36,646 bases of DNA from an uncultured Coriobacteriaceae bacterium (GTDB lineage: Bacteria > Actinomycetota > Coriobacteriia > Coriobacteriales > Eggerthellaceae), in the NCBI GenBank assembly GCA_900552585.1, contig USAB01000007.1, positions 1 to 36,646 on the forward strand, given 5' to 3'. The notes under the pieces are model-generated. The model was not told where the DNA came from. It saw only the letters and a list, made by a program, of their open reading frames with translations, and did not search any database. Shown here piece by piece: positions 26,315 to 34,185 of the stretch; positions within the stretch are counted from its first letter, which is position 1; every line of letters begins with the position of its first letter. Position numbers and translations under genes: made by a program.

Positions 26315-27226
26315 TTAATTCCCTTGCGCCGTTAACACGACACCAACAGTTTGAATAATCAGTTTCAAATCACTCCAAACAGAACGTTTCTTGATGTAAA
26401 ACAGGTCCAAATCGACCCACTCGTCAAATGAAATCGCATCGCGATTGCGGCGCGTCTGCCAATAGCAAGTTATACCAGGCTTCACCAGCAAACGCTTACG
26501 CTGATGCTCCGTATACGTGGCGACTTCGTTCGGCAACGCCGGCCTGGGTCCCACAATGCTCATATCGCCCTTCAGCACATTCACGAACTGCGGAAGCTCG
26601 TCCAAAGACAGCTTGCGCAGCCACTTCCCAACTCGGGTGATGCGGGGGGCATCTGCAATCTTGAATACAGGACCCGTCTTCTCGTTCAGCGCCCACAGTT
26701 CCGGAAGACGCTCCTCAGCATCAACGCACATGCTGCGGAACTTGTACATAACAAACTGACCCTTGTCAGAGACCCGGTTTTGCTTGAAAAATACAGGCCC
26801 TTTCGGATCATCCGCCTTTATTGCGACGGCAATAAGTAAAAATAACCAGCTGAAGAGCGCCAACACAATGGCGCTGAAGACAATGTCGAACGTCCGCTTT
26901 GCGAAACGGTAACCCAAGCGGCCATGGATACCTGTCAGCTTTGCATTTGCGACCTGAGCCTTTACGTTTGCCGCCCGAATAGCATCTATCGATGCCGTTG
27001 CATTCTTCGAGTTGAAATCGTAGGCGTACCCGCTCCGAACCGTCGAATAGCCGCCCGCCTTCGTATTTTGTTTTTCGGGTCTGTCGTCATTTGGCCAAAA
27101 GGACACCCGAGCCGCCGCATTCCTTGACGCAGAAGCCTCGATACGATTCTGCAAATCAATGATATTTGCTGAGCCTGCTCCACTCCCCGTTGCCTTCTTC
27201 TCCGCAACCGTAGCCGTATCGCTCAC
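26315..27226 (-). CDS. Priming sugar-phosphate transferase (WcaJ/PglC-type)
   Basis: 303 residues, monotopic phosphoglycosyl transferase that loads the first sugar-1-phosphate on undecaprenyl phosphate. The conserved domain starts ~residue 108: RTFDIVFSAI...KGPVFFKQNRVSDKG, YKFRSM, the catalytic Asp-Glu pair in SLDELPQ (D209-E210), and SIVGPRPA. The N-terminal ~105 residues are Ala/Asn-rich, low-complexity, and lack the usual CoA-binding domain or multiple helices of the large form. The GTG start (27224-27226) overlaps a small upstream frame as GTGA. Confidence 0.93.
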   Translation of the reverse strand: MSDTATVAEKKATGSGAGSANIIDLQNRIEASASRNAAARVSFWPNDDRPEKQNTKAGGYSTVRSGYAYDFNSKNATASIDAIRAANVKAQVANAKLTGIHGRLGYRFAKRTFDIVFSAIVLALFSWLFLLIAVAIKADDPKGPVFFKQNRVSDKGQFVMYKFRSMCVDAEERLPELWALNEKTGPVFKIADAPRITRVGKWLRKLSLDELPQFVNVLKGDMSIVGPRPALPNEVATYTEHQRKRLLVKPGITCYWQTRRNRDAISFDEWVDLDLFYIKKRSVWSDLKLIIQTVGVVLTAQGN

Positions 27227-27417
27227 GCGGCATGCACCGCCTTCGCGGCAACAGAAGAAGACATCTCCACCTTACAAGAACGGTAGGCAATAGAACATCC
27301 GTAATGCCCAACAACGGAAAAGCGCGTATGAGAACACGATGCTAAAAACTGATTAGCAGCGTAAGAAACTTGGACTCTCCCCGGTTCGGAAGAGCCTATC
27401 AAGATAATTTGCGTCAT
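27223..27417 (-). CDS. Small uncharacterised protein, coupled to the priming transferase
   Basis: A 64-residue frame with ATG at 27417, AAGG 8-10 bases upstream, and a TGA that overlaps the GTG of the priming transferase (GTGA at 27223-27226). The overlap and the ribosome site suggest it is translated, and may couple translation of the transferase. The sequence (MTQIILIGSSEPGRV..., with four Cys and a Ser-rich tail) matches nothing I recognise. It could equally be chance in an intergenic region. Confidence 0.4.
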   Translation of the reverse strand: MTQIILIGSSEPGRVQVSYAANQFLASCSHTRFSVVGHYGCSIAYRSCKVEMSSSVAAKAVHAA

Positions 27418-27726
27418 GTGGGTTACCTTCCCTGCTTTTGCAAGAAGGTAGAAGAAGCAATGTATCCGGAACGTTTGATTGTTAACTTCGCATCATCAAA
27501 ACAAACCGCAATGGTGTCCCGTTGCATCCCCATAAATGAATTCCCCGCCTGTTTCTTCTTTAACAGAAACCGTTTTCGTTATAACGATTTCATCCCCTCA
27601 GACAATTACATGCACAGAAGAATCTCCCTGTTCTGGTATTCATGTTATCGCAGATGACACGCAATAATTTCCAAATCCGCGAGAGACTAGTCATCTACCC
27701 CGCATTGTATAGCCTTTATCTCAGTT
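27418..27726. other. AT-rich intergenic region upstream of the glycan genes
   Basis: About 310 bases, AT-richer than the surroundings, without a credible gene. It contains a plausible leftward promoter (27578-27605). It separates the conserved envelope block (CpsB side) from the variable sugar-assembly block, so the latter probably has its own start. Confidence 0.55.
27578..27605 (-). promoter_or_regulatory. Putative promoter of the variable glycan block
   Basis: On the minus strand TTGTCT (27600-27605), 16 bases, TATAAC (27578-27583). It lies about 160 bases upstream of the 64-residue frame and the priming transferase. The match to consensus is moderate and no operator is evident. Confidence 0.42.
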
Positions 27727-28359
27727 TTATTTTCCGTACTTAAGTAAAGCCTTGCGATAAGCCTCGTAATTCTCCGGTTTGTGAGCATCGCTCACCAGCG
27801 CATCGCACAGTCCTTCCTTGATAAGGCGCTTCGCGCATTTTGCCACTTTGCTGAAATGCCCCAGGAACAAATCGCCGGCGCTTACCTGCATACGACAACC
27901 CAAATCCGCAAAACGATATACCGTATCCCAGTCTTCCCACACCGTGGAATAGCGCTCCGGATGCGCAATGGTAACCTGCAGGCCGTACTTCGACTGCATC
28001 CGATAGATGGTCCGTTCCCAATCCTGCGCCACCGCGCCGCCGGTATCCCATTCAATCAAAATGCGATTGGTATCCGCAACGGTAAACTCTGGAGCGTGTT
28101 CTATGCCCACGCGCATCAAGCGGTCGTAAAACACCTCGTACCCCAGCACAAGTTCCACGCCCGACGCAGATTCTTGAAGCTTTGCAAAATGCCGCTGTAT
28201 CTTCTTTTGGTCGAAATCGCTCCACCGCATATGCGGTGTGCAGACAATGCGCTGGATGCCGCTTTGCTTTGCCTGCTGCAACATGGCCTGCGTGGTATCC
28301 CAGCTATCCGATCCGTCGTCTACGCCCCACAGAATATGGCAGTGCTCGTCTGTTCGCAT
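27727..28359 (-). CDS. cpsB: Capsule tyrosine-protein phosphatase, PHP type (CpsB/YwqE-like)
   Basis: 210 residues of the PHP superfamily metal-dependent phosphatase. Metal ligands are seen as DEHCHILWGVDDGSDSW (His6, His8), CTPHMRW, LGYEV, IAHPERY and SDAH near the end. The known role of the family is dephosphorylating the CapB/CpsD tyrosine kinase, controlling chain length and export. The ATG at 28359 has AAGGGAA 6 bases upstream, only 10 bases after the transglutaminase gene, so the two are likely co-transcribed. Length is slightly shorter than the usual ~240. Confidence 0.93.
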   Translation of the reverse strand: MRTDEHCHILWGVDDGSDSWDTTQAMLQQAKQSGIQRIVCTPHMRWSDFDQKKIQRHFAKLQESASGVELVLGYEVFYDRLMRVGIEHAPEFTVADTNRILIEWDTGGAVAQDWERTIYRMQSKYGLQVTIAHPERYSTVWEDWDTVYRFADLGCRMQVSAGDLFLGHFSKVAKCAKRLIKEGLCDALVSDAHKPENYEAYRKALLKYGK

Positions 28360-28369
28360 GCTTGTTCCC

Positions 28370-29494
28370 TTAAGCCTTTACCGTATACACATAGCCGCGC
28401 CAACCTATGCGCTTGCCCTTCTTCACGTGCTTGCCGCCAACGGCCTTCACGCTATGCGCGCCCGTAACCCGGTACTTTGTGCCGCCCGTGCTGAAGATGT
28501 TGCCCTTTGAAAGATGCTTATGGCACAGCTTCTCCCAATTCGCGTTCGCGTACTTTGCCGCGTACAGCTGGCCGGCGTGTTTGTCCGTTGTAATGAACTG
28601 CTTGTGTACCTGGCCCATGTACCAGTCGTTGCGCAACAGGTACTTATGGCAGATGCTGTGCACCCAGAAATACCGCCCGGTATACGAGTTATCCCAAGTA
28701 GGATCCACGTTGTACCACTTGCCCCCGAACTTCACGCGCACCCATACGTGATAGCTGCCCTTCTTGCTGTGGTCCAGTGCCACGCAGGTCTTGAACCCGG
28801 CTTCCCGCAGCAGCACGCGCATGCCCAACGCATAGCTAAGGCAGTCGCCCTTCTTGTACACCAGCGTGCCAATGGCGTACTTGTGCTTCAGGTTCCCGTC
28901 GTACACATAGTTCGAGTGCTGGATAAGCCAATCGTGCAGCATATGGATGCGCTGGGCACTGGACATTTCCTTCGGCGCCCACTTCTTTGCCGCCTTGATG
29001 CGCTTTGCCATGCTGCGCCGCAGCTTGGTAATCTGAGAATCGGAAAGATAGCAGGTGTAGGTGATGCTCTTCGTGGTCTTCGGTGGATTGCCGAACGTGT
29101 TCACCCAGAAGTAGCGTCCATCGTAATGCACCTTGTCGTATACGGCGCAGATCTGCTTATAGGAAAGATGCAGGTCCTTCACGTTCACCGAAATGGACTT
29201 CGGCTGGTGCTTGTAGTTGTTGATGGCCTTCACGGAACGCTGATACGCCACGCTCTGCGCATGGGTCCATCCCGCATGCGCCTGCCCCGGCGTTGCCGCC
29301 ACCGCGAACAGCGCGCAGACAAGCGCTGCCGCCATCGTGAGAGCGAATGCAAGGGTCCGCACCCGCGCGGGTGCGGTCGTAAGCATGCCACCGCCGAGAG
29401 CATCGGAGACTTTCGCACACGCCCGCTGCGTGGCCGAGCGTGCATCCGTTGCCCTAGCGCAGTCGCTCCTTCGCGCCTCCGTGTGATTCCCCAT
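28370..29494 (-). CDS. Secreted transglutaminase-like protein
   Basis: 374 residues. A long basic leader precedes a hydrophobic signal segment (~47-66), probably cleaved near AHA-G74. The transglutaminase-like catalytic core has GDCLSYA (Cys218), SYHVWVRV (His249) and VDPTWDN (Asp264), so the full Cys-His-Asp triad is present. A GRYFWV motif occurs twice (126-131 and 273-278), and the rest is very Lys/His-rich, ending in a KYRVTG...GYVYTVKA domain. Such proteins can be proteases or cross-linkers of the cell wall. The substrate is unknown. A ribosome site AAGGGGG lies 6 bases before the ATG. It is co-transcribed with cpsB, so a link to capsule or wall is likely. Confidence 0.87.
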   Translation of the reverse strand: MGNHTEARRSDCARATDARSATQRACAKVSDALGGGMLTTAPARVRTLAFALTMAAALVCALFAVAATPGQAHAGWTHAQSVAYQRSVKAINNYKHQPKSISVNVKDLHLSYKQICAVYDKVHYDGRYFWVNTFGNPPKTTKSITYTCYLSDSQITKLRRSMAKRIKAAKKWAPKEMSSAQRIHMLHDWLIQHSNYVYDGNLKHKYAIGTLVYKKGDCLSYALGMRVLLREAGFKTCVALDHSKKGSYHVWVRVKFGGKWYNVDPTWDNSYTGRYFWVHSICHKYLLRNDWYMGQVHKQFITTDKHAGQLYAAKYANANWEKLCHKHLSKGNIFSTGGTKYRVTGAHSVKAVGGKHVKKGKRIGWRGYVYTVKA

Positions 29495-29536
29495 GCGTTA
29501 CCCCCTTGCCCGCATACTTGCTAGCCAACATAGTAA

Positions 29537-29570
29537 CAGGGGCGAAAAGCGCATGCGCCCTTCGCCCCTG
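29537..29570 (-). terminator. Hairpin terminator after the Ig/LRR-like gene
   Basis: A 10-bp perfect stem (CAGGGGCGAA/TTCGCCCCTG) with an inner GCGCATGCGC palindrome, 31 bases after the end of the leftward Ig/LRR-like gene. On the minus strand it is followed by TTACTATGTT, a weak T tract. It probably separates that gene from the transglutaminase gene. Confidence 0.65.
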
Positions 29571-29600
29571 CCTGCCAACAGCTGTCAGAAGCTGTTCCGA

Positions 29601-30407
29601 TTAGAACTTCTTCACGGTTACGGTCTTGCCGGCATTCTTCTTGGAGAAGTACTTGCTGGACTTGTACTTGGACTTGCAGACCTTCACGGTCTTGACCTTG
29701 GAGGACTTCATGCTGTTCTTGACGCCCTTCTTCGTCAGGCTCTTCGCCTTGACGGTGACGGTCTTCACCTTGGAGCCCTTGAATGCCTTCGAGCCGATGC
29801 CCACAACCTTATACGTCTTGCTGTAGATCTTCACCGTATTCGGCACGGTTGCGCTTTTGCCCTTCACGGCAGTCTTGACGTAGATGCAGGTAGAGGAGGT
29901 CTTTACCTTGTACTTGGCCTTCGAGGACTTGCTGCTGGCCATCTTCGACGTGCCGTTCACAGCACCGCGCACGGTAACAGCCGCTACATCGGACGCTTCG
30001 CGCTCCGTGGCACGCACCGAAGCGGGCAGCGCCGCCGTTGCCTTGATGGTGCTGACTCCGTTCGACAGGCCCTTCAGCTTCACCGTAGCCTGGCCCTTGC
30101 TGTTCGTGGTGGTGGTCTTCGAGGAAACCTTGGCCTCTACGTACTTATGGCCGCCCGTGTTCGTCCATTTCCACGTCACGGGAACGCCGGCGATGGGCTT
30201 GCCGGTCTTCTCGTTCACCAGCGTGAAGGTGTACGTGCCGTAGCCGCCCACCTTGATGGTCTGGCCGGCGGGCGTCAACTGCGCCGCCGGGGATACCAGG
30301 TTCGAAGCCTGCGCCTGCTGGCCGAAGCACAGCACCAGCGCGAAAACAGCAACAACGGATGCTGCAATAGCCAGCAACCAGCTTGACGGATTCTTGGTCT
30401 GTTCCAT
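29601..30407 (-). CDS. Secreted Ig-like/LRR_5-type basic surface protein
   Basis: 268 residues. Signal peptide with hydrophobic core ~10-27 and a likely QAQA-S cut. Residues ~40-115 form an Ig-like (Big_1/invasin-type) domain: TIKVGGYGTYTFTLVNEKTGKPIAGVPVTWKWTN and SKGQATVKLKGLS. A Ser/Lys linker follows, then a C-terminal half with BspA-type LRR_5 repeats (YKVVGIGSKAFKGSKVKTVTVKA, repeated as SSKVKTVKVCKSKYKSSKYF) and very many Lys. The charge suggests binding to an acidic polymer such as a pyruvylated capsule. The ATG at 30407 has AAAGGGG upstream. It has its own promoter and terminator, so it is a separate unit within the locus. No wall anchor motif is seen. Confidence 0.85.
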   Translation of the reverse strand: MEQTKNPSSWLLAIAASVVAVFALVLCFGQQAQASNLVSPAAQLTPAGQTIKVGGYGTYTFTLVNEKTGKPIAGVPVTWKWTNTGGHKYVEAKVSSKTTTTNSKGQATVKLKGLSNGVSTIKATAALPASVRATEREASDVAAVTVRGAVNGTSKMASSKSSKAKYKVKTSSTCIYVKTAVKGKSATVPNTVKIYSKTYKVVGIGSKAFKGSKVKTVTVKAKSLTKKGVKNSMKSSKVKTVKVCKSKYKSSKYFSKKNAGKTVTVKKF

Positions 30408-30462
30408 GTAGTTTCCCCTTTGCCTTTCTCCCAAAACAATGCTGAATCGAATAACCGCTTCG

Positions 30463-30491
30463 ATTATATGTTCCACGGAACGGTGTTCCGT
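30463..30491 (-). promoter_or_regulatory. Promoter with overlapping dyad upstream of the Ig/LRR-like gene
   Basis: A perfect TATAAT (30463-30468, minus strand) has no good -35 hexamer. In the -35 place is a perfect 17-base dyad, ACGGAAC-ACC-GTTCCGT (30475-30491), with a further GGAAC half-site beside the -10. This arrangement fits an activator- or repressor-controlled promoter. Confidence 0.55.
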
Positions 30492-30610
30492 TGTTTGAGG
30501 CGCTCATTTGCGACAGTCCGCGCACATCGTATACGGATAACACTCAAACATACCTGATGGCAGGCCGAATATGACCGATATCGAACCGCTTGCGCTCCGG
30601 CACCGCCCGC

Positions 30611-31384
30611 CTACTTCGATTGCTCCTTCGCCTGTTCGCTAGCCGTCATAGCCTGCCGTGCCTCGGGGCTGTCTGCGGGAACGGTCTTCTCCTCGTAGTA
30701 GTAACCGTAATACCCGTACGAACCCGCGGAATCGGATGACTGGCAGTTCATGACCAGGCCCAAGATATGGGCGCCAGCGCCGCGCAGCTGCTCAACGGCC
30801 AGCTGGGCCTCTTTGCGCTTCGTTTCGCCCTCGCGAATCACCAGCAGCGTGCCGTCCACTTCCCGGCTGACCATCAGAGCGTCTGCGTACACGCCCACGG
30901 GCGGCGTGTCCACCACCACGAAGTCGTACGCCTCGCGCGCTTCGCGGATCACCTTGCCGTACATCTGCGATGCCAGGATCTCCTCCGGATTCGGTAAGCC
31001 CGCCTCGGCGTCTAAGAAATCCAGGTTCTTGTACGCCGTGGCCGTGGCGGCTTCTTCCAGCGACGCTTTCTTCGTCAGCACCGCATGCAGGCCGTGCTCC
31101 GGATGCGTGTTCAGCGCCGTTCCCAGCGAACGGCGGCGCAGATCGTTCTCCACAATCAGCGTGCGCTTGCCCTTGTTGCCGGCGGCAATGGCCAGGGCCA
31201 GCGACACCGTTGATTTGCCCTCGTTAGGCGCAGCGGACGTAACAGCCACGGATTTTATCTCAGCGTCGACGCTGGAAAACTCGATATTCGCCAGCAGCGC
31301 GTTTGCGGCCTGGCGCAGCACATCGCTGGCGGCAACCTGGGCCGTGGCGCGCTGGTTCTGCGCGCGCTTCTTCTTGCCGAACAT
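30611..31384 (-). CDS. Capsule tyrosine kinase (CapB/CpsD-like)
   Basis: 257 residues, cytoplasmic BY-kinase. Walker A is SAAPNEGKST (50-59), the A' motif reads LIVENDLRRR (the first Asp of the usual D-x-D is Glu here), and Walker B is FVVVDTPPVG (155-164). A C-terminal Tyr cluster (GSYGYYGYYY, 221-230) is the autophosphorylation tail. It works with the membrane activator encoded just upstream (shared A in TGATG at 31384) and is expected to be dephosphorylated by CpsB. Controls export and length of the polymer. Confidence 0.93.
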   Translation of the reverse strand: MFGKKKRAQNQRATAQVAASDVLRQAANALLANIEFSSVDAEIKSVAVTSAAPNEGKSTVSLALAIAAGNKGKRTLIVENDLRRRSLGTALNTHPEHGLHAVLTKKASLEEAATATAYKNLDFLDAEAGLPNPEEILASQMYGKVIREAREAYDFVVVDTPPVGVYADALMVSREVDGTLLVIREGETKRKEAQLAVEQLRGAGAHILGLVMNCQSSDSAGSYGYYGYYYEEKTVPADSPEARQAMTASEQAKEQSK

Positions 31385-32070
31385 CAGCAGCGACCTTCCT
31401 TCCCCATCGGAAACCGTCCGATGACCGGCACGTCCAGCAACTGCGACGCTTCCTCATCGTTGCGGATGGATGTGTTCATCATGTCCATGACCACCACGAT
31501 GACGACGGCGGCGAACAAGCCCGCTAGTAAGGCGACCAGCGTATACAGCGTGCGGCTGGGACCACTGGGCTGCGTAGGCGGCTGCGCTTCGCTGATGACG
31601 TTCACAGCCTTCACGTCCATGACGGATTTTGCCGTGTTGCCCAGAACCGTGGACAGCTTGTTCGCCACCACGGCAGCGCTGTCCGGATCCATGCCGGTCA
31701 CGTCCACTTTGATGACGCGGGTGGTGGTGGAGGAAACGACCGAGATGTCGTAGTCGTCCAGATCCTCCATGCCCAGCTTCTCGGCCGTGCGCTTCTGAAT
31801 CTGGTCGTCCTGCGCCAACTCTGCGAAGTCGTTCGCCAGCATCTGCGAGGCGTTCAGGTCGCCGTATGTGACACCATCCGACCCCGTTGCCTGGGAATCG
31901 CCCCTCGTCAGCGCATAGATGCTGGTCTCGGCCGTGTATTCGTTCGGCAGGAACCCCCAGCACACAATGGCGCATGCGACTGCGCACACCACCGGCAGCC
32001 CGATGACCAGGCGCACATGCTTGCGCAGCAGCCTTATTAGTTCGAATAGCGTCATCTCGCGATCGTTCAT
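31384..32070 (-). CDS. Chain-length/kinase activator (Wzz/CapA/CpsC-like)
   Basis: 228 residues. TM1 (~21-42) follows a cytosolic MTLFELIRLLRKHVR, then an extracytoplasmic domain (GDSQATGSDGVTYGDLNASQ...VDVTGMDPDSAAVVANKL), a proline-rich PPTQPSGPSRTLYTLVALL motif preceding TM2 (~176-198), and a short C-terminal tail that would engage CapB. Classic Gram-positive CpsC arrangement. The 29-base gap to the LCP gene implies the same operon. Confidence 0.92.
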   Translation of the reverse strand: MNDREMTLFELIRLLRKHVRLVIGLPVVCAVACAIVCWGFLPNEYTAETSIYALTRGDSQATGSDGVTYGDLNASQMLANDFAELAQDDQIQKRTAEKLGMEDLDDYDISVVSSTTTRVIKVDVTGMDPDSAAVVANKLSTVLGNTAKSVMDVKAVNVISEAQPPTQPSGPSRTLYTLVALLAGLFAAVVIVVVMDMMNTSIRNDEEASQLLDVPVIGRFPMGKEGRC

Positions 32071-32099
32071 CCTTTCATCTCCGGAAACGGATGGTCCCG

Positions 32100-33245
32100 T
32101 TAATCGATTTGCGTATAGAAGGCGCCCAGCATGGCCTTCGTCACGCTGTCCTTGTTCAAGTGGTAATGCTCGTGCTCCACGCCGTTCGCGTCGGCGGACA
32201 CGGTGGTCTTGCCTTTCAGCTGCGTGATTTCCAGCTGCGCGTTCTGGCCGCTGGCAAAGCAGCTTGCCAAGTACGACACCTCGCTTGCGCCCAGGTTCGT
32301 GACCGTGCTGTCTGATACGCTGTTGAATATCTTCACCATACCCGAAGCACCCTGCTTGCGCGCTTTCGCGGCGAATGCCTTCACAAACTGCACCTGGCGC
32401 GCCTGGCGGTCCAGGGCGGATTCGTATACGGACGTGTCGCGGTATTGCACGTAGTGGTACGCAGCATCGCCGGTAAGCAGCACCTTGTCGCCCTTGGAAT
32501 ACGAGGCGCCCGGAATGTCCTGCAGCGCCGTCAGCTCCACTCCGCCCACGGCATCGGCCGCATCAGAGAGGGCCTTCTCATCCAGCGCCACGTAATACTT
32601 CACGGGCAAGCTGTAGAAGATGCGCGATACGGCCTTCGCGGTGTTCTCTGCGCACTTGCTCTGAGAATCCACGTCAACCGCATACGACAGCGTCAAGTTC
32701 ATCTTCTTCGTGGCAACGAACTGGTTATTCTGGTAGATGTCCACGGGCACGTACGAATTACGCGGGACCATGATGGCCTTGGCCTTCTTCGTCTGCGTGT
32801 CCAGAGTCACCAGCACAATGGCGTCTGCGCAGTTCGAGTTCGCGCGCTGCGCGTATTCGCTTTCGTCGTCATGGCCGATGAACAGGCAGCTGACCACGTT
32901 CTCGTTGTAACGGTAATGGTGCCCCTTGTATTCCAGCAGGTCGCCTTGGTCCGACTGGGTCACGTTGCCGGGGGTATCCTGAAGCTCCGTGGCGTCTTGG
33001 TGCAGGTTCGCATTGCCGCTGCTGACAAGCACCGCGAACGCGATGGCCGCTGCCGCGATAACGGCCACGACGACCGCCACCACGATGATGGCGATGCGCT
33101 TGCCTCGCGAAAGCTTGCGAAACGCGTGCAGGAAACCCGAATGCCGGCGCTTCTTGCGCGTACGGATGGTCACGTTGTCCGGGTTGTCTGGATCCGGTGT
33201 GACGGTCACCTTGGTCACCTTGCCGTCACCTTGTTTTTGTGTCAC
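32100..33245 (-). CDS. LCP-family wall glycopolymer ligase (LytR-CpsA-Psr)
   Basis: 381 residues. A basic cytoplasmic N-terminus (residues 1-49) leads to one TM helix (~50-72) and an extracellular LCP domain: SNCADAIVLVTLD, IMVPRNSYVPVDI, YVALDEKALSDAADAVGGVEL, YVQYRDTSVYESALDRQARQVQFVKAF. LCP enzymes transfer undecaprenyl-linked glycopolymers to peptidoglycan or other wall acceptors. The GTG start at 33245 lies 20 bases inside the sortase gene end; GGGGTG is just upstream. Expected to attach this capsule. Confidence 0.93.
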   Translation of the reverse strand: MTQKQGDGKVTKVTVTPDPDNPDNVTIRTRKKRRHSGFLHAFRKLSRGKRIAIIVVAVVVAVIAAAAIAFAVLVSSGNANLHQDATELQDTPGNVTQSDQGDLLEYKGHHYRYNENVVSCLFIGHDDESEYAQRANSNCADAIVLVTLDTQTKKAKAIMVPRNSYVPVDIYQNNQFVATKKMNLTLSYAVDVDSQSKCAENTAKAVSRIFYSLPVKYYVALDEKALSDAADAVGGVELTALQDIPGASYSKGDKVLLTGDAAYHYVQYRDTSVYESALDRQARQVQFVKAFAAKARKQGASGMVKIFNSVSDSTVTNLGASEVSYLASCFASGQNAQLEITQLKGKTTVSADANGVEHEHYHLNKDSVTKAMLGAFYTQID

Positions 33246-34032
33246 TGGTTTTCACCCCGCAGACCAGATAGCGGCCGTCTCCTCCCGCATTGACGGAATT
33301 GCATGTGGAAAGCACCACGAACGTGTCTTTTGCCGTGAGCTTCGCGTTCTTGCGGACGTTCTGCGAAACGGAGTTCGGATGCATGATGTCATGTTCGAAC
33401 TGCTTCAGTTGGGACGCCTTGCCGAAGTCGTACATTGAGAAGATATGCCGGTCGTCCGTCCGGTACGCGCTGACGATTCGGTACGTGTAGATATGGCCGG
33501 GCGTATAGATATAGAACTCTGTGTGCTGCTTGAAGAAATCCGCGTCCTCGAAGTCGTGCAGCGACGTGAACATGGCACCGCCGAACCCGTAATGCCCATA
33601 CAGCATGGTCACAGGGTCTTTAAACGTCTTGGTATTGTAGAGCTCGCTGAACACGGCACCCGCATCGTTCGCATTGACGTCGGAATCGTGCTTCAAGTAG
33701 TACGAATTGTCTTTGGGATGCTGGCACACGGCGTAGTTCACCTTCGTGCCAGGCACGGTAATCCAAGCGTAAACGTCCTTGTTCTTCTTTTTCAGGGACG
33801 CAAAATCGATGGGGTTTTCGACGGAGTCGGAGCTTTCGGAAGGCTCGGAAGAGACCTGCGAAGGGGTTGCCGGCGTGGATGTTTCGGACTGCGTCTGCTC
33901 GGCGCGCTGCACCGTCATTCCATAGTTCACCAGGTAGGCAACGCCCAGCGCAACTCCGATAAGGCAGGCAATCAGCACGACAACGAGCGCCATGCGTCTC
34001 TTGACGGGTTTACCGCCGTTGCTCTGTGACAT
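33226..34032 (-). CDS. Class B sortase
   Basis: 268 residues. N-terminal TM (~14-36), a Ser/Thr/Pro/Glu linker (~45-75), then the SrtB-type catalytic domain: YGHYGFGG (His147), the TLSTC-type motif VVLSTCNS (Cys244) and DGRYLVCGV (Arg254), giving the Cys-His-Arg set. Sortases attach proteins carrying C-terminal sorting signals to the wall. The gene just upstream encodes a small protein with an SPATG-hydrophobic-RKRK tail, a possible substrate. The 3' end overlaps the LCP gene by 20 bases. Confidence 0.93.
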   Translation of the reverse strand: MSQSNGGKPVKRRMALVVVLIACLIGVALGVAYLVNYGMTVQRAEQTQSETSTPATPSQVSSEPSESSDSVENPIDFASLKKKNKDVYAWITVPGTKVNYAVCQHPKDNSYYLKHDSDVNANDAGAVFSELYNTKTFKDPVTMLYGHYGFGGAMFTSLHDFEDADFFKQHTEFYIYTPGHIYTYRIVSAYRTDDRHIFSMYDFGKASQLKQFEHDIMHPNSVSQNVRKNAKLTAKDTFVVLSTCNSVNAGGDGRYLVCGVKTSDTKTR

Positions 34033-34101
34033 CTCCCTCCCCCATGGGTCAGCGAAAACGATGCGGGCACCTTGACTGCGCCCGGTTCCTTACAAGACAA
34101 A

Positions 34102-34122
34102 GGCCGCGTTGAAAACGTGGCC
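34102..34122 (-). terminator. Weak hairpin between the SPATG protein and sortase
   Basis: The minus strand reads GGCC-A-CGTT-TTC-AACG-C-GGCC followed by TTTGTCTTGT: a 9-position stem with one mismatch and a short T-rich tail. It could attenuate or end the small-protein transcript just before the sortase gene. Confidence 0.5.
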
Positions 34123-34185
34123 CTGAAAACAGAAAGGGGAAGGCGCCATGGAGCGGCTCTTCCCCCATCCGACTGCAACGAAAGG

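Noticed and set aside
29641..29930. Possible tandem repeat array in the Lys-rich region
   Set aside because: The similarity comes from LRR_5-like protein repeats and Lys/Ser codon bias, not from exact DNA repeats; no CRISPR-like spacing.
30475..30491. Dyad considered as a terminator
   Set aside because: It is followed by TGGAAC and TATAAT rather than a T run, and lies upstream of a gene start; an operator is the better reading.
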